NCBI GenBank assembly: GCA_035610835.1 | Contig: CM069446.1 | Coordinates: forward strand, 67,875,062 to 67,939,061 | Direction of reading: 5' to 3' | Length of the DNA stretch: 64,000 nucleotides | Source of the DNA: Ophiura sarsii | Taxonomy: Eukaryota > Echinodermata > Ophiuroidea > Amphilepidida > Ophiuridae | Shown: in pieces, positions 47,503 through 59,305 of the stretch | Layout: every line of letters begins with the position of its first letter | Numbering within the stretch: the stretch's first letter is position 1 | Translations under genes and position numbers: made by a program | The notes under the pieces: model-generated | What the model was told of the DNA's origin: nothing | What the model saw: the letters and a program-made list of their open reading frames with translations, nothing else | Database searches by the model: none

Positions 47503-49210
47503 TGGAAGAATCACATGTATCCGTGTGAGCTGGGCGGCCGTTTCCCGTCCGTTGAACACGTTCAGGGAACTTTGCAGGCCACCGGAGTTTTGAACATGCT
47601 CAAAACTCCTGGCGGGTGAGTAAAAGCGGCGGCGAACGATGAGAGCCCGGTATAAAGACGGTATAAGGACGGCGCACCCGTTCGCACCCATTTCGCACCC
47701 GTTTCGCGCCCGTTTCGCGCCCATTCGCAGGGCGGTGATGGACGGTGATGAACGTCGACCATCTTAGCGACGGGCTGTGAATGGCCGTATGCAGCCTGAT
47801 AACCGTTCGCGAAACGGACTCTCAGCAGAAATGTTGCAACTTTCTAAATGTAAAAGAGCTAAAACTCACTCTTTCGAGAGCTCTAGGCGGGACAGCTCTT
47901 TTTTGGGGGAGTGAAGTTCACTCTTAAAAGAGCGATTTTCACTCTAAAGGAGTTAAAATCACTCTGAAAAGAGTGGAAATCACTCTTTAAAAAGAGTGAA
48001 AAATTACTCTTAAAAAGAGTGAAAAATTACTTTTAAAAAAAGTGAAAAATCACTCTGAAAAGAGTGAACTTCACTTCTTAGAAGAGCCGTCCTTCCTAGA
48101 GCTCTCACAATAGTGAGGTTTAGCTTTTTTACAGTTAGAGAGTATTATAGATGTTGGTCGTAAACGAAGGGGCGAGCTTGAGCGCTTAGCTTAAAAGGGC
48201 GGTTTGATGATGTAATCAAGACGTTTCGGCTGGTACCCAGGCGTTCCGACCGGTTAGGAGCCGGTATGGAGGTGGTATGCACACGGTGAGGACACGGTGA
48301 GAACGGTAAGCTAGACCTGTATGAGGCCGGTGAGCCAGGTACCAGGCCGGTCAGAACCCGGAACAGACCTGGTGTAGAGCGGTATGGACCGAGGACCGGT
48401 GAGGAGGTGTTATGCACCCGGTGAGAACGGCAAGCTAGCTACGTATGAGAACGGTGAGCCCGGTACCAGTTCGGTGAGGACCCCGCATAGACCCGGTATA
48501 TAACGGTATGGACCCGGTGACCACCAACAAAACTCAATGCACCCGGTGACATTTTTTACTGATTGTTTGGACTCTTTGATTTTCTATTAGACGGTATTAA
48601 GTGGTCGCCTACCATTACCGCCCTGCGAACGGGCGCGAAACGGGTGTGCCGTCTTTATACCGTCCTCAAACCGAGCTCTTACCGTTTGCCGCCGCTTTTA
48701 CTCACCCGGCAGGAGTTTTGAGCGTGTTCAAACTTCCTGCCGGGCGCGGATGGCCGGCGATGTCCCCGGCAACGTGTTCAACGGGCAGGAAACGGCCCAC
48801 CGTCTGACATCACCGTGTGCCGCCGTCTGCTCCAATTTGTCACACGGTAATGGGCCGGCCAGCTCACACGGATACATGTGAGTACAAATGTATTTTACAG
48901 AGATTCCCGGAATGTGAGCGAAGCGGCGAGCTTCAGCACTCAGCTTATACAGGGCAGTTTGATGACGTTATCAAGGCGGTTCGGTCGGTACCCAAGCGTT
49001 TCGGCTGGTGAGGACCTGGTGAGGAGGTGGTATGAGCCCGGTTCCAGGCCGATAAGGACCCGGTATATAATAGTATGAACCCGGTGACAAAACAAAAATC
49101 AATGCGGCCGTTGACATTTTTTGCTGATTGTTCACCGTGTTGGACTCTGTTGTTTTTCTACAAGACGGTAAGGGGCCGCCCAGCTCACACGGATACATGT
49201 GATTCCCCCA
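47503..49210. mobile_element. TTA-flanked DNA transposon, 1.7 kb, GC-rich, non-coding
   Basis: Terminal inverted repeats of about 35 bp (GAATCACATGTATCCGTGTG continuing GAGCTGGGCGGCC, and the complement at 49165-49205), bordered by TTA (47500-47502, 49211-49213). Block A preserves the empty site (CTCTCTTTACAACCGATG at about 21563). The interior contains a hairpin array (47848-48134), a GGTGAG/GGTATG-type minisatellite (about 48230-48540) and further inverted copies of the end near 48840-48890. No transposase frame; GC content is well above the surroundings. Confidence 0.82.
47848..48134. mobile_element. MITE-like array of short perfect hairpins
   Basis: Outer arms TGTAAAAGAGCTAAAACTCA and TTTAGCTTTTTTACAG are complementary, as are inner GAGAGCTCTAGG / CCTAGAGCTCTC. 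Between them 6-8 units such as TCACTCTTTAAAAAGAGTGA repeat, each itself a hairpin. It lies inside the 47503-49210 element. Confidence 0.8.
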
Positions 49211-50622
49211 TTACAACCGATGTTTGTTGGGTTTTTATACACGGTCGACCATACGGACACACGCCTGGGTCTTGAAGGGACCAGGCTCTAGCAAAAGGCT
49301 CGGGCCATGCTTAAAAAGCCTATAAGCATGCTGAAAAGAGCCACTCCCAACAAATAAAGTTAACAATTTTGCTGTCAGCCCTCGGACATGAGAAAAGAAT
49401 AGTCTTGATCCAATCTCATTTGCCACAAAGGCATATAATATTCAGATAATTTGCTGTGTCGTCTTTTAATTTCCACTACAAAGTTGTATATCAACTGTTT
49501 CATGAAGCAATATTTAAATGGCGTGAGGGAATTGTATAGCTTAAGTGGTTTAAACCAAGTTGTGAATGCATTTTAATACTTTCAACGCGGCGGGCGTAGA
49601 CGACATTCCAAGATTTCACAAATGTGTCAAAAATGTCAAAATTGTTGAATTTCATTACCATATTTGGAATCACCATGTGAAATACATTACAATAGGTACA
49701 AACATGCCAAGTATTGGTTCAGTAGGGGAGAGCGGGGAGTGTTCGCCCCATTTTCATTTGAAATGGCCTACAAAACGTCAATATTTAAAGCTTGAATGGT
49801 CTTATTGACATTAGATGAAAGATTGATATCTTGGCTACATACGATCACAATTTCAGTACCCTAGGCCTTACAGTAAAGGAAGAAATAAAGGATAAAGACA
49901 GGTGCCGAAAGTGGTGAACCTACCTTGACCCCGCGGCAGGTTCGTCCATAGGCCGTGGCAAGTTCGCCATGGTGTCTTAATTAAGCTTCAATAAGTAGTA
50001 TGTATCAAATAGATATACACATTTGTTATGCAATGTGATTTTCTTCAACAACAAAAAATTAGAAATTACACAATTTAAGGATGGGTCATTTTTACGGATT
50101 ATACTCGTTTAGAATTTAAAAATTATAATAAATACCACATTTAAAAATATAATCGTCTAATGTTAGTGCTACTCTATTCCAGATAGCTTTTTTTATAATT
50201 ACAAATAGGCTACAGGAGGAGAATAACAATTTTGAAATTATACAAAATCTTAATCATGTAAATCCCCATTGCATTGGCGAACATTCCCCATCATTAAAGA
50301 GCGACTGTGCCCCATAGCACAAAAAGTACATTTACCTGATAACCGCGTATGTATGTCCCACATACAATGACGGGTTTATAACTACTACATCAAATCCATA
50401 ACCGATCCCATACGTACCAAATAAGTATTTACATTTAAAACATCTTCTGTACAAATATTTTTTGGGTTCAATCCCTATTTTGAAGGCCAGGTTTTCTAAA
50501 CGATTGAAAAATACCAATGACCTGATCACTTCAACTTGCTCTATACCATGCTTTAATCAAACTAAGTGTTCAGACGTGTCCACTGATGCAGTACAATAAA
50601 CTATTTGGTAAAATATGAATTA
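49211..50622. repeat. duplicated segment (block B), matches 21563-22640
   Basis: TTACAACCGATG (49211) resumes the block A sequence; an insertion of about 330 bp (49222-49556, bounded by TGTTTGTTGGG and CCCAACAAA inverted words in its left part) follows, then collinearity with 21588-22640. No gene recognised; the open frames are not conserved with block A. Confidence 0.75.
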
Positions 50623-51110
50623 ATGATAATAATAATAATCATTTATAAAGCGCATTAAACAAGTGGTATCTATGCGTATCTATAACCTTCATTGGTTGCC
50701 AATACGGGAGCGCATCAAATTCAAAATATGCATGTACGTTTTCAAATGTCTTCACGGCAATGCACCAGATTACCTTACGGACTTCCTCTCCCATATACCA
50801 AAATCTGTTACCGGACCCATCACACGTTCTTCATCTGATTCCTCTCTTCTTTATGCTCATGTGGGAAAAAATCGCATCGGGGATTAATCATTCTATGTGT
50901 CGGCACCCTTTGTGGAACAGCCTCCCCAGAAATATCAGGGAGACATGTACATTGCCTACCTTCAAGAAGGTGTTGAAGTCACACTTCTATCCTTCATACT
51001 GACTCAATTTGCATTGTTTATTTATGTATTTATTTATTTATTCTTTATTCATGGCGCTTTGATCAATTTGGAAAGGCGCCTTATAAATGTTGTTTATGTA
51101 TGTACAACTA
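50623..51110 (+). mobile_element. LINE fragments, degraded
   Basis: The plus strand at about 50665-50887 encodes LHWLPIRERIKFKICMYVFK and following residues, the ORF2 C-terminus of an L2/CR1-type LINE; the frame is then broken and resumes in another frame (about 50897-51000), followed by a GGCGCCTTATAAATG-type 3' UTR. At 50623-50660 an inverted LINE-like 3' end (ATAATAATAATAATCATTTATAAAGCGC) abuts it. The whole is inserted between two ~100-bp direct repeats that are adjacent in block A. Confidence 0.7.
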
Positions 51111-51775
51111 ACAAACTACATGTACTAAAGACCAATGACCGATCACTTGCTCTATACTTCCATGCTTTAATCAAACTAAGTGTTCAGACGTGTCCAATGA
51201 TGCAGTACAACTATTTGGTAAATATGAAATATGCAGTAAATGAAGGTATCATGCATGAACAAGCACTCAACAGGCAATTTTGGAATTAATCATGGCGGGA
51301 ATCATGGAAGAAGCAGACAGCAAATAGTGTGGACATGGAAACATAATATAAGACCGCGGTAAAGTTAGTATGACTTATAGCACGACGCAGAGCAGCTGCC
51401 GAGTGCTATAAGGAATTAATAGCACTCATCGACAGTACTATTTAGTGATGATTTATGTGGCAGAACTCTGCTATACACACCCATGCACACCCCGACGCCT
51501 CAATTCATATACACACAACTTTCACAGTAGGACACCTCTAACTCTTAAGTTTGTATTCAAGCAACACTGATAAAGATAAACAACCATCTACTAAACACAC
51601 CCACCAAGTTGGGATATAATTACAGTGCTGTAATTAATCAGGTTATTTAAGATGTCAAATTAAAAACACTCTCAAGCTGTACTATAAGTGAAATCATGTG
51701 CAATCATGTGGATCCTAATCAATGCTTCTTGGGGGAAGGGTATTAATAAAGCATGGTAGAGGGTGTCCCAAAATG
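51111..51775. repeat. end of duplicated block B
   Basis: Matches 22560-22830 and 23027-23090 (ATCATGTGGATCCTAA.CAATGCTTCTT). The homology to block A is lost after about 51775. 51370-51700 has no block A partner. Confidence 0.7.
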
Positions 51776-52074
51776 ATTAACACCGGGAAAGGTGCTTTTA
51801 TTTAGTCATGGATGCCATTGTTATCGGTCTGAGAGCTTATGCTTTTAACATCTACATAAATGAAGCTTTCTGAAGAATTTATAATTTTAAAAATATTTTA
51901 AATATAGACTGTTTTAAAAAAATGGTACATTCCAAGTTTGACCAAAATTACCTTTTTTGAAACGCATAACATAATAGACTATGTTCTGCACAAGCTTAAT
52001 TTAAATGATACACAGGTAATTTTCTTTGTCCTCTTTTGATTTCCACTAAAAAATTAATAGATTAAAAGTGACCC

Positions 52075-52300
52075 GTGTCACGCTGGATTCTACGCATTGT
52101 GAGGCCGTCTTTTTCAGGTGGGCGGCATTGTTTGGTATAACGAAGGGTCAAAATGTCGTGGCCCATCGACTAGGATCGATAAACTTAGCGGTAACTTTTC
52201 GCGAGTAGAAACAGGGGGATTAACAACTTACCGTTACATCTTACCGTTAAATCTTACCGGTGCCCCAGTAAAAACACGCTCTTGGAGGGTTTCAAACTAG
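52075..52300 (-). repeat. dispersed repeat, inverted relative to 31130-31345
   Basis: CGTGGCCCATCGACTAGGATCGATAAACTTAGCGGTAACTTTTCGCGAGTAGAAAC is the complement of 31205-31265. Similarity extends ~220 bp, to GTCACGCTGG here and CCAGCGTGAC at 31337. The 31-kb copy lies in an intron of the lectin gene. Confidence 0.8.
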
Positions 52301-52789
52301 TGACATTTAAATTACAGGGACGGTTATTCCGGTATTTTCAATTGATATGAAGCTATGTGTCTCGGATTTAAATATTGTTACATAAATCGCGTCGGTGAAT
52401 TCATGCAGTAATTTAAGTCGTTCAAAATGTTTGAAAGATTTGAATTTCCACCGACGCGATTTTTCTAAAGATAGTTTATATTACACTACATCCAGTAGAC
52501 ACAAGTTGTTTTCTCAACCGGCTATCAATACCTAGATTCTAAGCGTGCTTTTAAAACATACAAGTCATAGGTTACCGGTGAGAGCGCGACAGATATAGTA
52601 AACGTTTTGAACATTATTTCAATACAGACGATCATCCCTGCTTTTGATTATCTCTGTTCAAACGTACGTTGGCGCACATTTCCATTTGCATAATTAATTA
52701 GGCCCACTATTAATATATTTAAACAATTTATTGAGTGTGACTAATTAATTACGCAAAAACAAGTGAAGAATACATTACAACTGCGGACA

Positions 52790-52955
52790 TGCTATGGTGT
52801 TTCCCGGAGGCACTCACTGAAATTCTTTTTTGGTAGTGCATTGTTACCAAACAAATCGCCACGAAACCCACGGGATTCGACCCCGGACCCTCCGATCACC
52901 ACGCCGCGTCCCTAACCACTGATCTATATAAGCTGCCAACGCGGCCATTTCGAAC
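52790..52955 (-). mobile_element. tRNA-derived SINE head
   Basis: On the minus strand a polymerase III B box (GGGGTCGAATCCC, about 52871-52884) lies downstream of an A-box-like TAGATCAGTGGTTAGGG (about 52909-52925), with a variable middle as in a tRNA. Sequence beyond the B box does not close a tRNA acceptor stem and continues as a body, so this is a SINE or tRNA pseudogene rather than a functional tRNA gene. Confidence 0.6.
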
Positions 52956-54122
52956 CCACATAATATTAGCTAGGACGATGACGTCATCGGGTCAATGCTG
53001 TAGCATGCGCCTGGACATTGTTTTGGGCCGTATAGAATCGTAGTGTCTACATTAAGAAGGTTAGGGTTAACAGGCACGGAAATTGCGTGTTTTAACCCTA
53101 ACAGCAGGCTATGTTTTTGTGTGGAAACCGGGGGAGGGGGACAAAGTATTATTTTTTTACCCAACAAATGTATTCTATACATTTATTAATATATTGCTTC
53201 AAATTTGTATCTAGCGCCATCAGCACTCTTTTTTAATTAATTTCTCTTCATAGAGAACAATTGTTTTAATTTTCATTGTTTTAACTTTCAATTTCAATCC
53301 TCACAATGATATAAATACTATCCTTTTGCAAAAAACAATGAGCTACACATGATTTTTTATACCATTTCAAATCAGAGCCAATCTTGGTCTACCCCTTAAA
53401 CATGTACTATCTACTGTACTGAAGACAGCAAACTGTTAAAATATAACCTGGGCTTTTTGGGTCACACCGATTAATCTTTTAGGACTGAATGTGGTAAGAA
53501 GAAGTAACAGTGTCCATTTTAGTCATTATAATGTTAATTTACATCTTTTCACTTGCTTTTGTAATTGTTACAACAAAGTTCACAGTGCTCAACTTTGTTA
53601 GTGAATTTCAAGCACTTTGGTAGCAGACTTATCTAAATATCATCAGAAAAATGAAGCGAACGATATCTAAACACACCAGCATAGAGCAACATGCAGATTT
53701 CACTAAATGGTTTCCCTATACGTTTACATGTAAAAGGGTTGTTACAAAAGCCCATTTCTCGCTTATAAAGCGACTGGATTTCTCAATTTGAAATTTTCCT
53801 TGAATGTCATGATATCTTTGATCATTTAATCAAAACAATTATATATGGTATCCCCGAAAGTTCCGAGAAATTAGCCCTCATAGTTGGAAAACTGGTGTAG
53901 CGCCTTCATTTATCCGAAACAGTTGAGGAATGTTGCCAGAACATTTATAATCAAAATGCATCCATAAAAGTTAAAACCTACAAAATGCATTGAAAATATT
54001 TCTTTTTGCAGTGTGGTATTTATAGGTAATAGTCCTAAAATCAGGATTAAACTACAACTTTAGTCATTTGGGAGCAATAAGTACCATTTCTGATTATAAT
54101 CATTGGGCCACAGGATGCCCAG
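52956..54122. other. no gene recognised
   Basis: Nothing supportable apart from short AT-rich palindromes. Confidence 0.4.
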
Positions 54123-54476
54123 CTGACAAAAAAAGTTTGATTGACTTCTGCAAGGACTGAAATTAATTACTGGTGTGGAATCTTCAGGGTTCCTACGTAC
54201 CATCTATTGAAACAATTCATTTTTTCCAAATTTCATTTTTCTCGGCAATCGATCAGTGCCCTTTAAAATTGCCATTTCTTTCGCCCCTCGCGGGAAATTA
54301 ATTTCATTGTTCCATCAATTAAACTAGAATAAGCTCAATTTGTCGGGCGATTGTAAAACACGTACACGCATGCGCGCGTACGTACGCACGTACGATTGAT
54401 CATTCTGTATTCTCCCTACTACTTGTACCATTTATTATTTGTAATGCAATACAAGGTCAGATACGTGACCTGAGGC
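54123..54476 (+). repeat. 354-bp direct repeat, copy 1
   Basis: Apparently identical, without gaps, to 58952-59305. It starts CTGACAAAAAAAGTTTGATT and ends GATACGTGACCTGAGGC. It includes an alternating purine/pyrimidine palindrome (CGTACGTACGCACGTACG, ~54375). No TG..CA termini or primer-binding site, so an LTR is not supported. Confidence 0.92.
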
Positions 54477-55794
54477 TTAGGCCTCAAACGACAGACCCGA
54501 CGTTGTTCTAGGTCATTTTGTCTCCGTGAATATATGGGGGAAACAGGTATTGCAAATAACATGAATTCGCAAGAGAATCATAAGAGCAAGACCATTTATT
54601 CTTGTAGACAAGATATTATAAAGTATTCCTTTTTGAGTATGTTCGGAGGTCAGGGGTCAAACCCTTTTAAAGCAGAATTTAGAGTTCTGGGGCTCCTACT
54701 AATACATGGCTTCATCAACTGACTGCAAGCGCGGAAGAATAGGCTAATTGATATAGCGACTGATACACATACTTCTTGCCAAAACGGTGATGAAACGTGC
54801 GAGGAATCATCGATTTCGCACTATCCATGCCTGATCATTTCTTCACAAAAATTTAAAAAAATTAAACCACTAAAATAACACCCGACAATAAGTGTAATTT
54901 ACATTGGTTATAAAAAGGAGAAATTATGGTTAATTTTTTTTCCCAACATTTTTCTCCCAACATTTAGAATTGACCCCGATTTATAAAGTGCGAGGGCGCA
55001 CTGCGGTAAATAGCAAAACAAAGATCAAATTTGTTTAATTGCGTAGCTCAAAAATTAGGAAGCGTTTATTCCTGCTGAAATATAATCAAAACAAGACCTT
55101 TGATCTATTAATATACATCGAAGTATACATCACTTTCACTTCATAAAAATGTTTAGTATTCAAAATTGTGACCAAATTCAATTTTTTTTTTACCTTAAAA
55201 ATCCAATTGCTTAAAATTAAACAACTTTACATTTTTATGAAAATAAATAAAAATGCGATCCAAAGTTGAGCCAAAAAGTTGTTAGTGAAATTTGATACCA
55301 AAAATGGTTTCTCTGACTCATTTCCCTTTCAAAAATGTATACTTTTACATAGGCCTACATCACATTTGTAGTTCCAAAGTTACAGCGCTTGATAAACTTC
55401 TTATAAAAAGGGTTAACACCCCCCTTAAATGGTCACGTCGTATTATTGATTTAGGAAATAATAGTGGCTGAAACCCTCATTTTCTGAATATGTGACAACT
55501 TTGTAATTTTGCTGTTTAAGACAGTTGTTTGTCAATGTAGACACTACTCTTGCAACATTTCACTTTGCAATTGCAATCTACACATTTAAATACTCTGCTT
55601 ATAGATGTCAGAGACTGGTTTTGATGAGTTATCAAGGCATATCCTATTAGTAGGAATATTTTAAGACCTTAATCTTCATAAAAGACTTTAAGATTGACCT
55701 CAAGATCACTCTTTGAAACGTGATCGTTCAGATTCCGCGGGAGTTCAACTCGGTTTTAATACCCAAAGTGGACGGTTCGAGGTTGACGGTCTTT
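54477..55794. other. no gene recognised
   Basis: Contains a short piece resembling 25690-25790 (54640-54715). Otherwise unassigned AT-rich sequence. Confidence 0.4.
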
Positions 55795-55983
55795 AGTCTA
55801 TTTGGCCATCTCGAGACAGTGACGTAACTGCGTATTCTACAAATTGCAGCACATAACGCGCGCGCCTACTTTTGGCGCTGGCCTATACACGCGAGCGTTC
55901 AAAGACGGAATATACATACGCGTGCGTAAAAGCTGCGCCTGTTAAGTTACGTCACTGTCCAGAGGAAGCCAAATAGAGTATAG
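55795..55983. mobile_element. small fold-back element, ~190 bp
   Basis: CTATTTGGCCATCTCGAGACAGTGACGTAACT at the left pairs with AAGTTACGTCACTGTCCAGAGGAAGCCAAATAG at the right with a few mismatches. The loop is CpG-rich (GCGCGCGCC). No convincing target duplication. Confidence 0.7.
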
Positions 55984-56559
55984 TATGTATGACAGGAAAG
56001 GGCCTCTCTCTGCACCCTGACCCCTTCACCAACCTACACCCACCACCGCCTTCACTTCATCCCCACCTCACATCCTCAACCCCAACCCTTATTATACTTA
56101 GCAATGCTTAGTGGAGATGCAGTATTGTCATTCTAAACAGTGTTTTTATCTCATACTCATCTTATTGTTTCTTACGCTCATCAGCCTATACGCTGATGAT
56201 GAGCGCATCATACGCTCATCAGCCTATATACGCTGATGATAATCGCAGATATAAAATACTATTTGAAAGGAGTTGTCCTTTGTTTATCGATATACATGCT
56301 AGCTCGCCTATCTGTTAAAAGCAGACCGTGAAAAATAAAACGTATAAAAATAAACAAAATTAAAAAAACTAGAGTGCCCTTTTTATGATCTCGTGACTGA
56401 TTCCGTCAATATCAAACAATGCACCCGATTTTATATTTCGATTTCTATTCAACGTAAATCATCTATATACTAATTTTCGGAACATTGCCTGATTAGATAG
56501 TTCAATAATAATTTTACACTCGCGTCCCTCTTAGGTAGATAGTTCAATGCCTTAATTTT

Positions 56560-56920
56560 CCCGTTTTCAGACATGCGCAGAAAGGATCACAGATGAACAT
56601 CGCCACCTTCTCCCAGAGAAGAGATCGATTAACCACAACCTCCGTCGCAGCAACATATTTCCTCAACCATTGTGCAATACCAACAAATACCAAAAATCCA
56701 CCATTCCTTACATCATAAAAAAGCTCAATGGCGTTTTGGATGATTAATGTATTAATGTATTTTGCTGATGTCTGTATTTCGTTGCAATATTTTTATGCAT
56801 GTATTTTTGATATTTATATATATATATATTTATATTGTAAAGCCGGCTTTTTCAGCTTATGCTGCCTGCTGCTGGCTATTTTTATACCGTGAATAAATAA
56901 ATAAATAAATAAATAATCCG
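56560..56920 (+). mobile_element. LINE 3' remnant with (AAAT)n tail
   Basis: Short open segments resemble the extreme C-terminus of LINE ORF2 proteins (NIFPQPLCNTNKYQKSTIPY, then IIKKLNGV). They are followed by a TATATATTTATATTGTAAAG 3' region and a run of AAAT at 56891-56916. Strongly truncated and possibly frameshifted. Confidence 0.55.
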
Positions 56921-57564
56921 AAATGTTGAATTTCTTTTACTCGGGTAGCTACTGTTCGGACAAAAATTGTGGTTTTCGGAGTGAGTGATGACATATGGTC
57001 TTCACTCAAAATATTTTCATCAGGGATAAAGCTACGTTTCTGTATATGCAGTTGCTTGTTATTCCTAAGATCGCATGAGTAACAAGCATTTATACGGGAC
57101 TATACGTCCGACAAATAAAAATATTTCACGACATTTTCTAATTGTAAACAACAAACTGTTACACAGATCTTAAAGTGACACTTCCACATTAGTATCATAG
57201 GTGAACGCGGAGTTTGATAACGATAAAGAAACTGACGGTACTATTACCAACCGTTCCTATGTTGTTGCTGCGCGACCGCGTTTTAACATGGCGCACGTGA
57301 TTCGGCGCACACGTAATGACGCAGACAAAGTGTGTACGCGGTTTGTGGCGCAAGCTGTACCGTTGTTTACGAGGCAGGTTGAACTGCAGGCAGTCCGTTG
57401 CTCAGCAGTGTATACCGCACAGTACAATTATACAAGATAACGAGAGCAAGACATAAACAAAACATTAATCATAAAGCCAGGGTATACAAGACCTTTATTT
57501 TAATAAAGAAACTTGGAGCAAGGCGCAAACCGTATCCAGGATAACATGTATTAAAGTGACTGAA

Positions 57565-57705
57565 GTGGCTGAAGAAAAATACATTTGATGGAGTCACCCA
57601 TGCAGTTGAAACTCAATTTGATGGAGTCACCCGTGCAGGTCACCACATTTGATAAGGAGTCACCCATGCAGTTTTGTAACTCCATTTGATGGATTCACCC
57701 ATACA
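57565..57705 (+). repeat. minisatellite, four ~40-bp copies
   Basis: Units of the type CATTTGATGGAGTCACCCATGCAG with variable spacers. The CpG-rich stretch just before it (57200-57430) has a 79-codon open frame but no recognisable domain. Confidence 0.8.
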
Positions 57706-57949
57706 TATGGGTAATTAATGAATGTTTTGACTTAATAACATGTTATATACAATGATCTATTCTAAACATGAATATAATCATGATTGGGGGAGAGACCACA
57801 TCAGACGGTTCAGGAACTGGCTTTCGTGTTTCTCATGGGCCGTTTGACAGAGAGTTATACGCCATCAAATGCTGCAAGAAGGGTGCCTGTCAATCATGAT
57901 TACAATTAATTGTAGTAGTATAGATAATGGGGGTTCTTGAACACAAACA

Positions 57950-58385
57950 TTTCTGTAGAACACCAATGTTTTGATTTGTTCCCTTTATATCAACCCTTAA
58001 ACAGGCAACCTGAAGTTGAAATTCGGCTATATTTCTGAACACCCATTAAAACAGCTAAATACCAGTTTTGAAATTCGGGAGCCCAATCATTTTTTCCTCT
58101 TATATAAGCTTTTTAACTAGACAAAAAAATGAAATTCGGATGTTTTTTTTCGTAAAACAGCAATGTTTTATTTGTTCTCTTTATATCAGCTTTTTTACAG
58201 GGTTTTACAATTTTAAATTCCGATACTGGAACACAAAATATTTTGTAGAACACCAATGTTTGTGTTTTTTCTTTTATATAAGCTTTTTGAGTAGATATAA
58301 AAGTTGAAATTCGGATGTTTTTTTTCTGTAGAACACTAATGTTTTAATTTGTTCCTTTTATATTAGCATTTTAGATGTGATAATT
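57950..58385 (+). repeat. degenerate ~100-bp tandem repeat
   Basis: Four diverged units share GTAGAACACCAATGTTTT, TTGTTC.TTTATATCAGC and GTTGAAATTCGGATGTTTTT. The open frame across it is a product of the repeat. Confidence 0.75.
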
Positions 58386-58439
58386 TATTTTGGAAACTTC
58401 TGTTTTTTAAATTAAAAAAAGAGTTTTTATAAAAACACC

Positions 58440-58735
58440 TTACTCTGTTAATTCCAAAGATTGAAAATTTAATCTAAAAGATTTACTTTTCAATCTTTCA
58501 CAGATTGCCGTGAGGGAACAAACTTTTAAGTTTGACATTCAATCTTTTTTGGGATTGGAAGGTTTCAATCTGGAAAAGATTGAAGAAATCAATCTATTAG
58601 ATTGATACGTTTAATCTAATTTGGATTGAAAATTTTCCAATCCAGAATTTTTATTGAACTATTCAATCTATTGGATTGAAAGTTTCAATCGTTTTTCGAT
58701 TGAAAAGTTGTCAATCTGTAGTAAAATATTGATAT
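58440..58735. repeat. array of short hairpins (TTCAATCT / AGATTGAA)
   Basis: About 20 copies of AATCT or its complement AGATT arranged as adjacent small palindromes, for example CAATCTATTAGATTG and CAATCGTTTTTCGATTG. The architecture resembles 47848-48134 but with a different word, and outer ends are weakly complementary. Probably a MITE family with internally amplified hairpins. Confidence 0.75.
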
Positions 58736-58951
58736 TTTCGCACAAACGAATAAATGACAGGCAATTGGAAGAACAATATCATTGGGCTTTTTATTAACAT
58801 TCTCAAAAGAAATTGTTCATGTGTACAGTTTTTTTTGTGAATTAATGTTCTTACTTGCCATTAATTATGAAATAGTTTATGTTGCAGATCGAATCATTTG
58901 TTGAAATGTATAAATATACAATCCAAAGTGTTACGAAACCAATATGACCTA

Positions 58952-59305
58952 CTGACAAAAAAAGTTTGATTGACTTCTGCAAGGACTGAAATTAATTACT
59001 GGTGTGGAATCTTCAGGGTTCCTACGTACCATCTATTGAAACAATTCATTTTTTCCAAATTTCATTTTTCTCGGCAATCGATCAGTGCCCTTTAAAATTG
59101 CCATTTCTTTCGCCCCTCGCGGGAAATTAATTTCATTGTTCCATCAATTAAACTAGAATAAGCTCAATTTGTCGGGCGATTGTAAAACACGTACACGCAT
59201 GCGCGCGTACGTACGCACGTACGATTGATCATTCTGTATTCTCCCTACTACTTGTACCATTTATTATTTGTAATGCAATACAAGGTCAGATACGTGACCT
59301 GAGGC
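58952..59305 (+). repeat. 354-bp direct repeat, copy 2
   Basis: Identical as far as I can read to 54123-54476 (offset 4829 bp, no indels). Its right end abuts the first base of the virus-like segment. Confidence 0.92.

Noticed and set aside
52865..52937. Functional tRNA gene
   Set aside because: B box present but the A-box region and acceptor stem do not fold properly, and sequence continues as a SINE body.
56196..56240. CTGATGA motif as another hammerhead
   Set aside because: It belongs to a local CGCTGATGATGAGCG palindrome and lacks the GAAA core and stem I.
57201..57440. CpG-rich 79-codon open frame as a gene
   Set aside because: No domain, no splice support, and it lies in a short CpG-rich patch; could be regulatory but nothing shows it.
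54123..59305. LTR retrotransposon bounded by the 354-bp repeats
   Set aside because: No TG..CA ends, primer-binding site, polypurine tract or gag-pol remnants between them.
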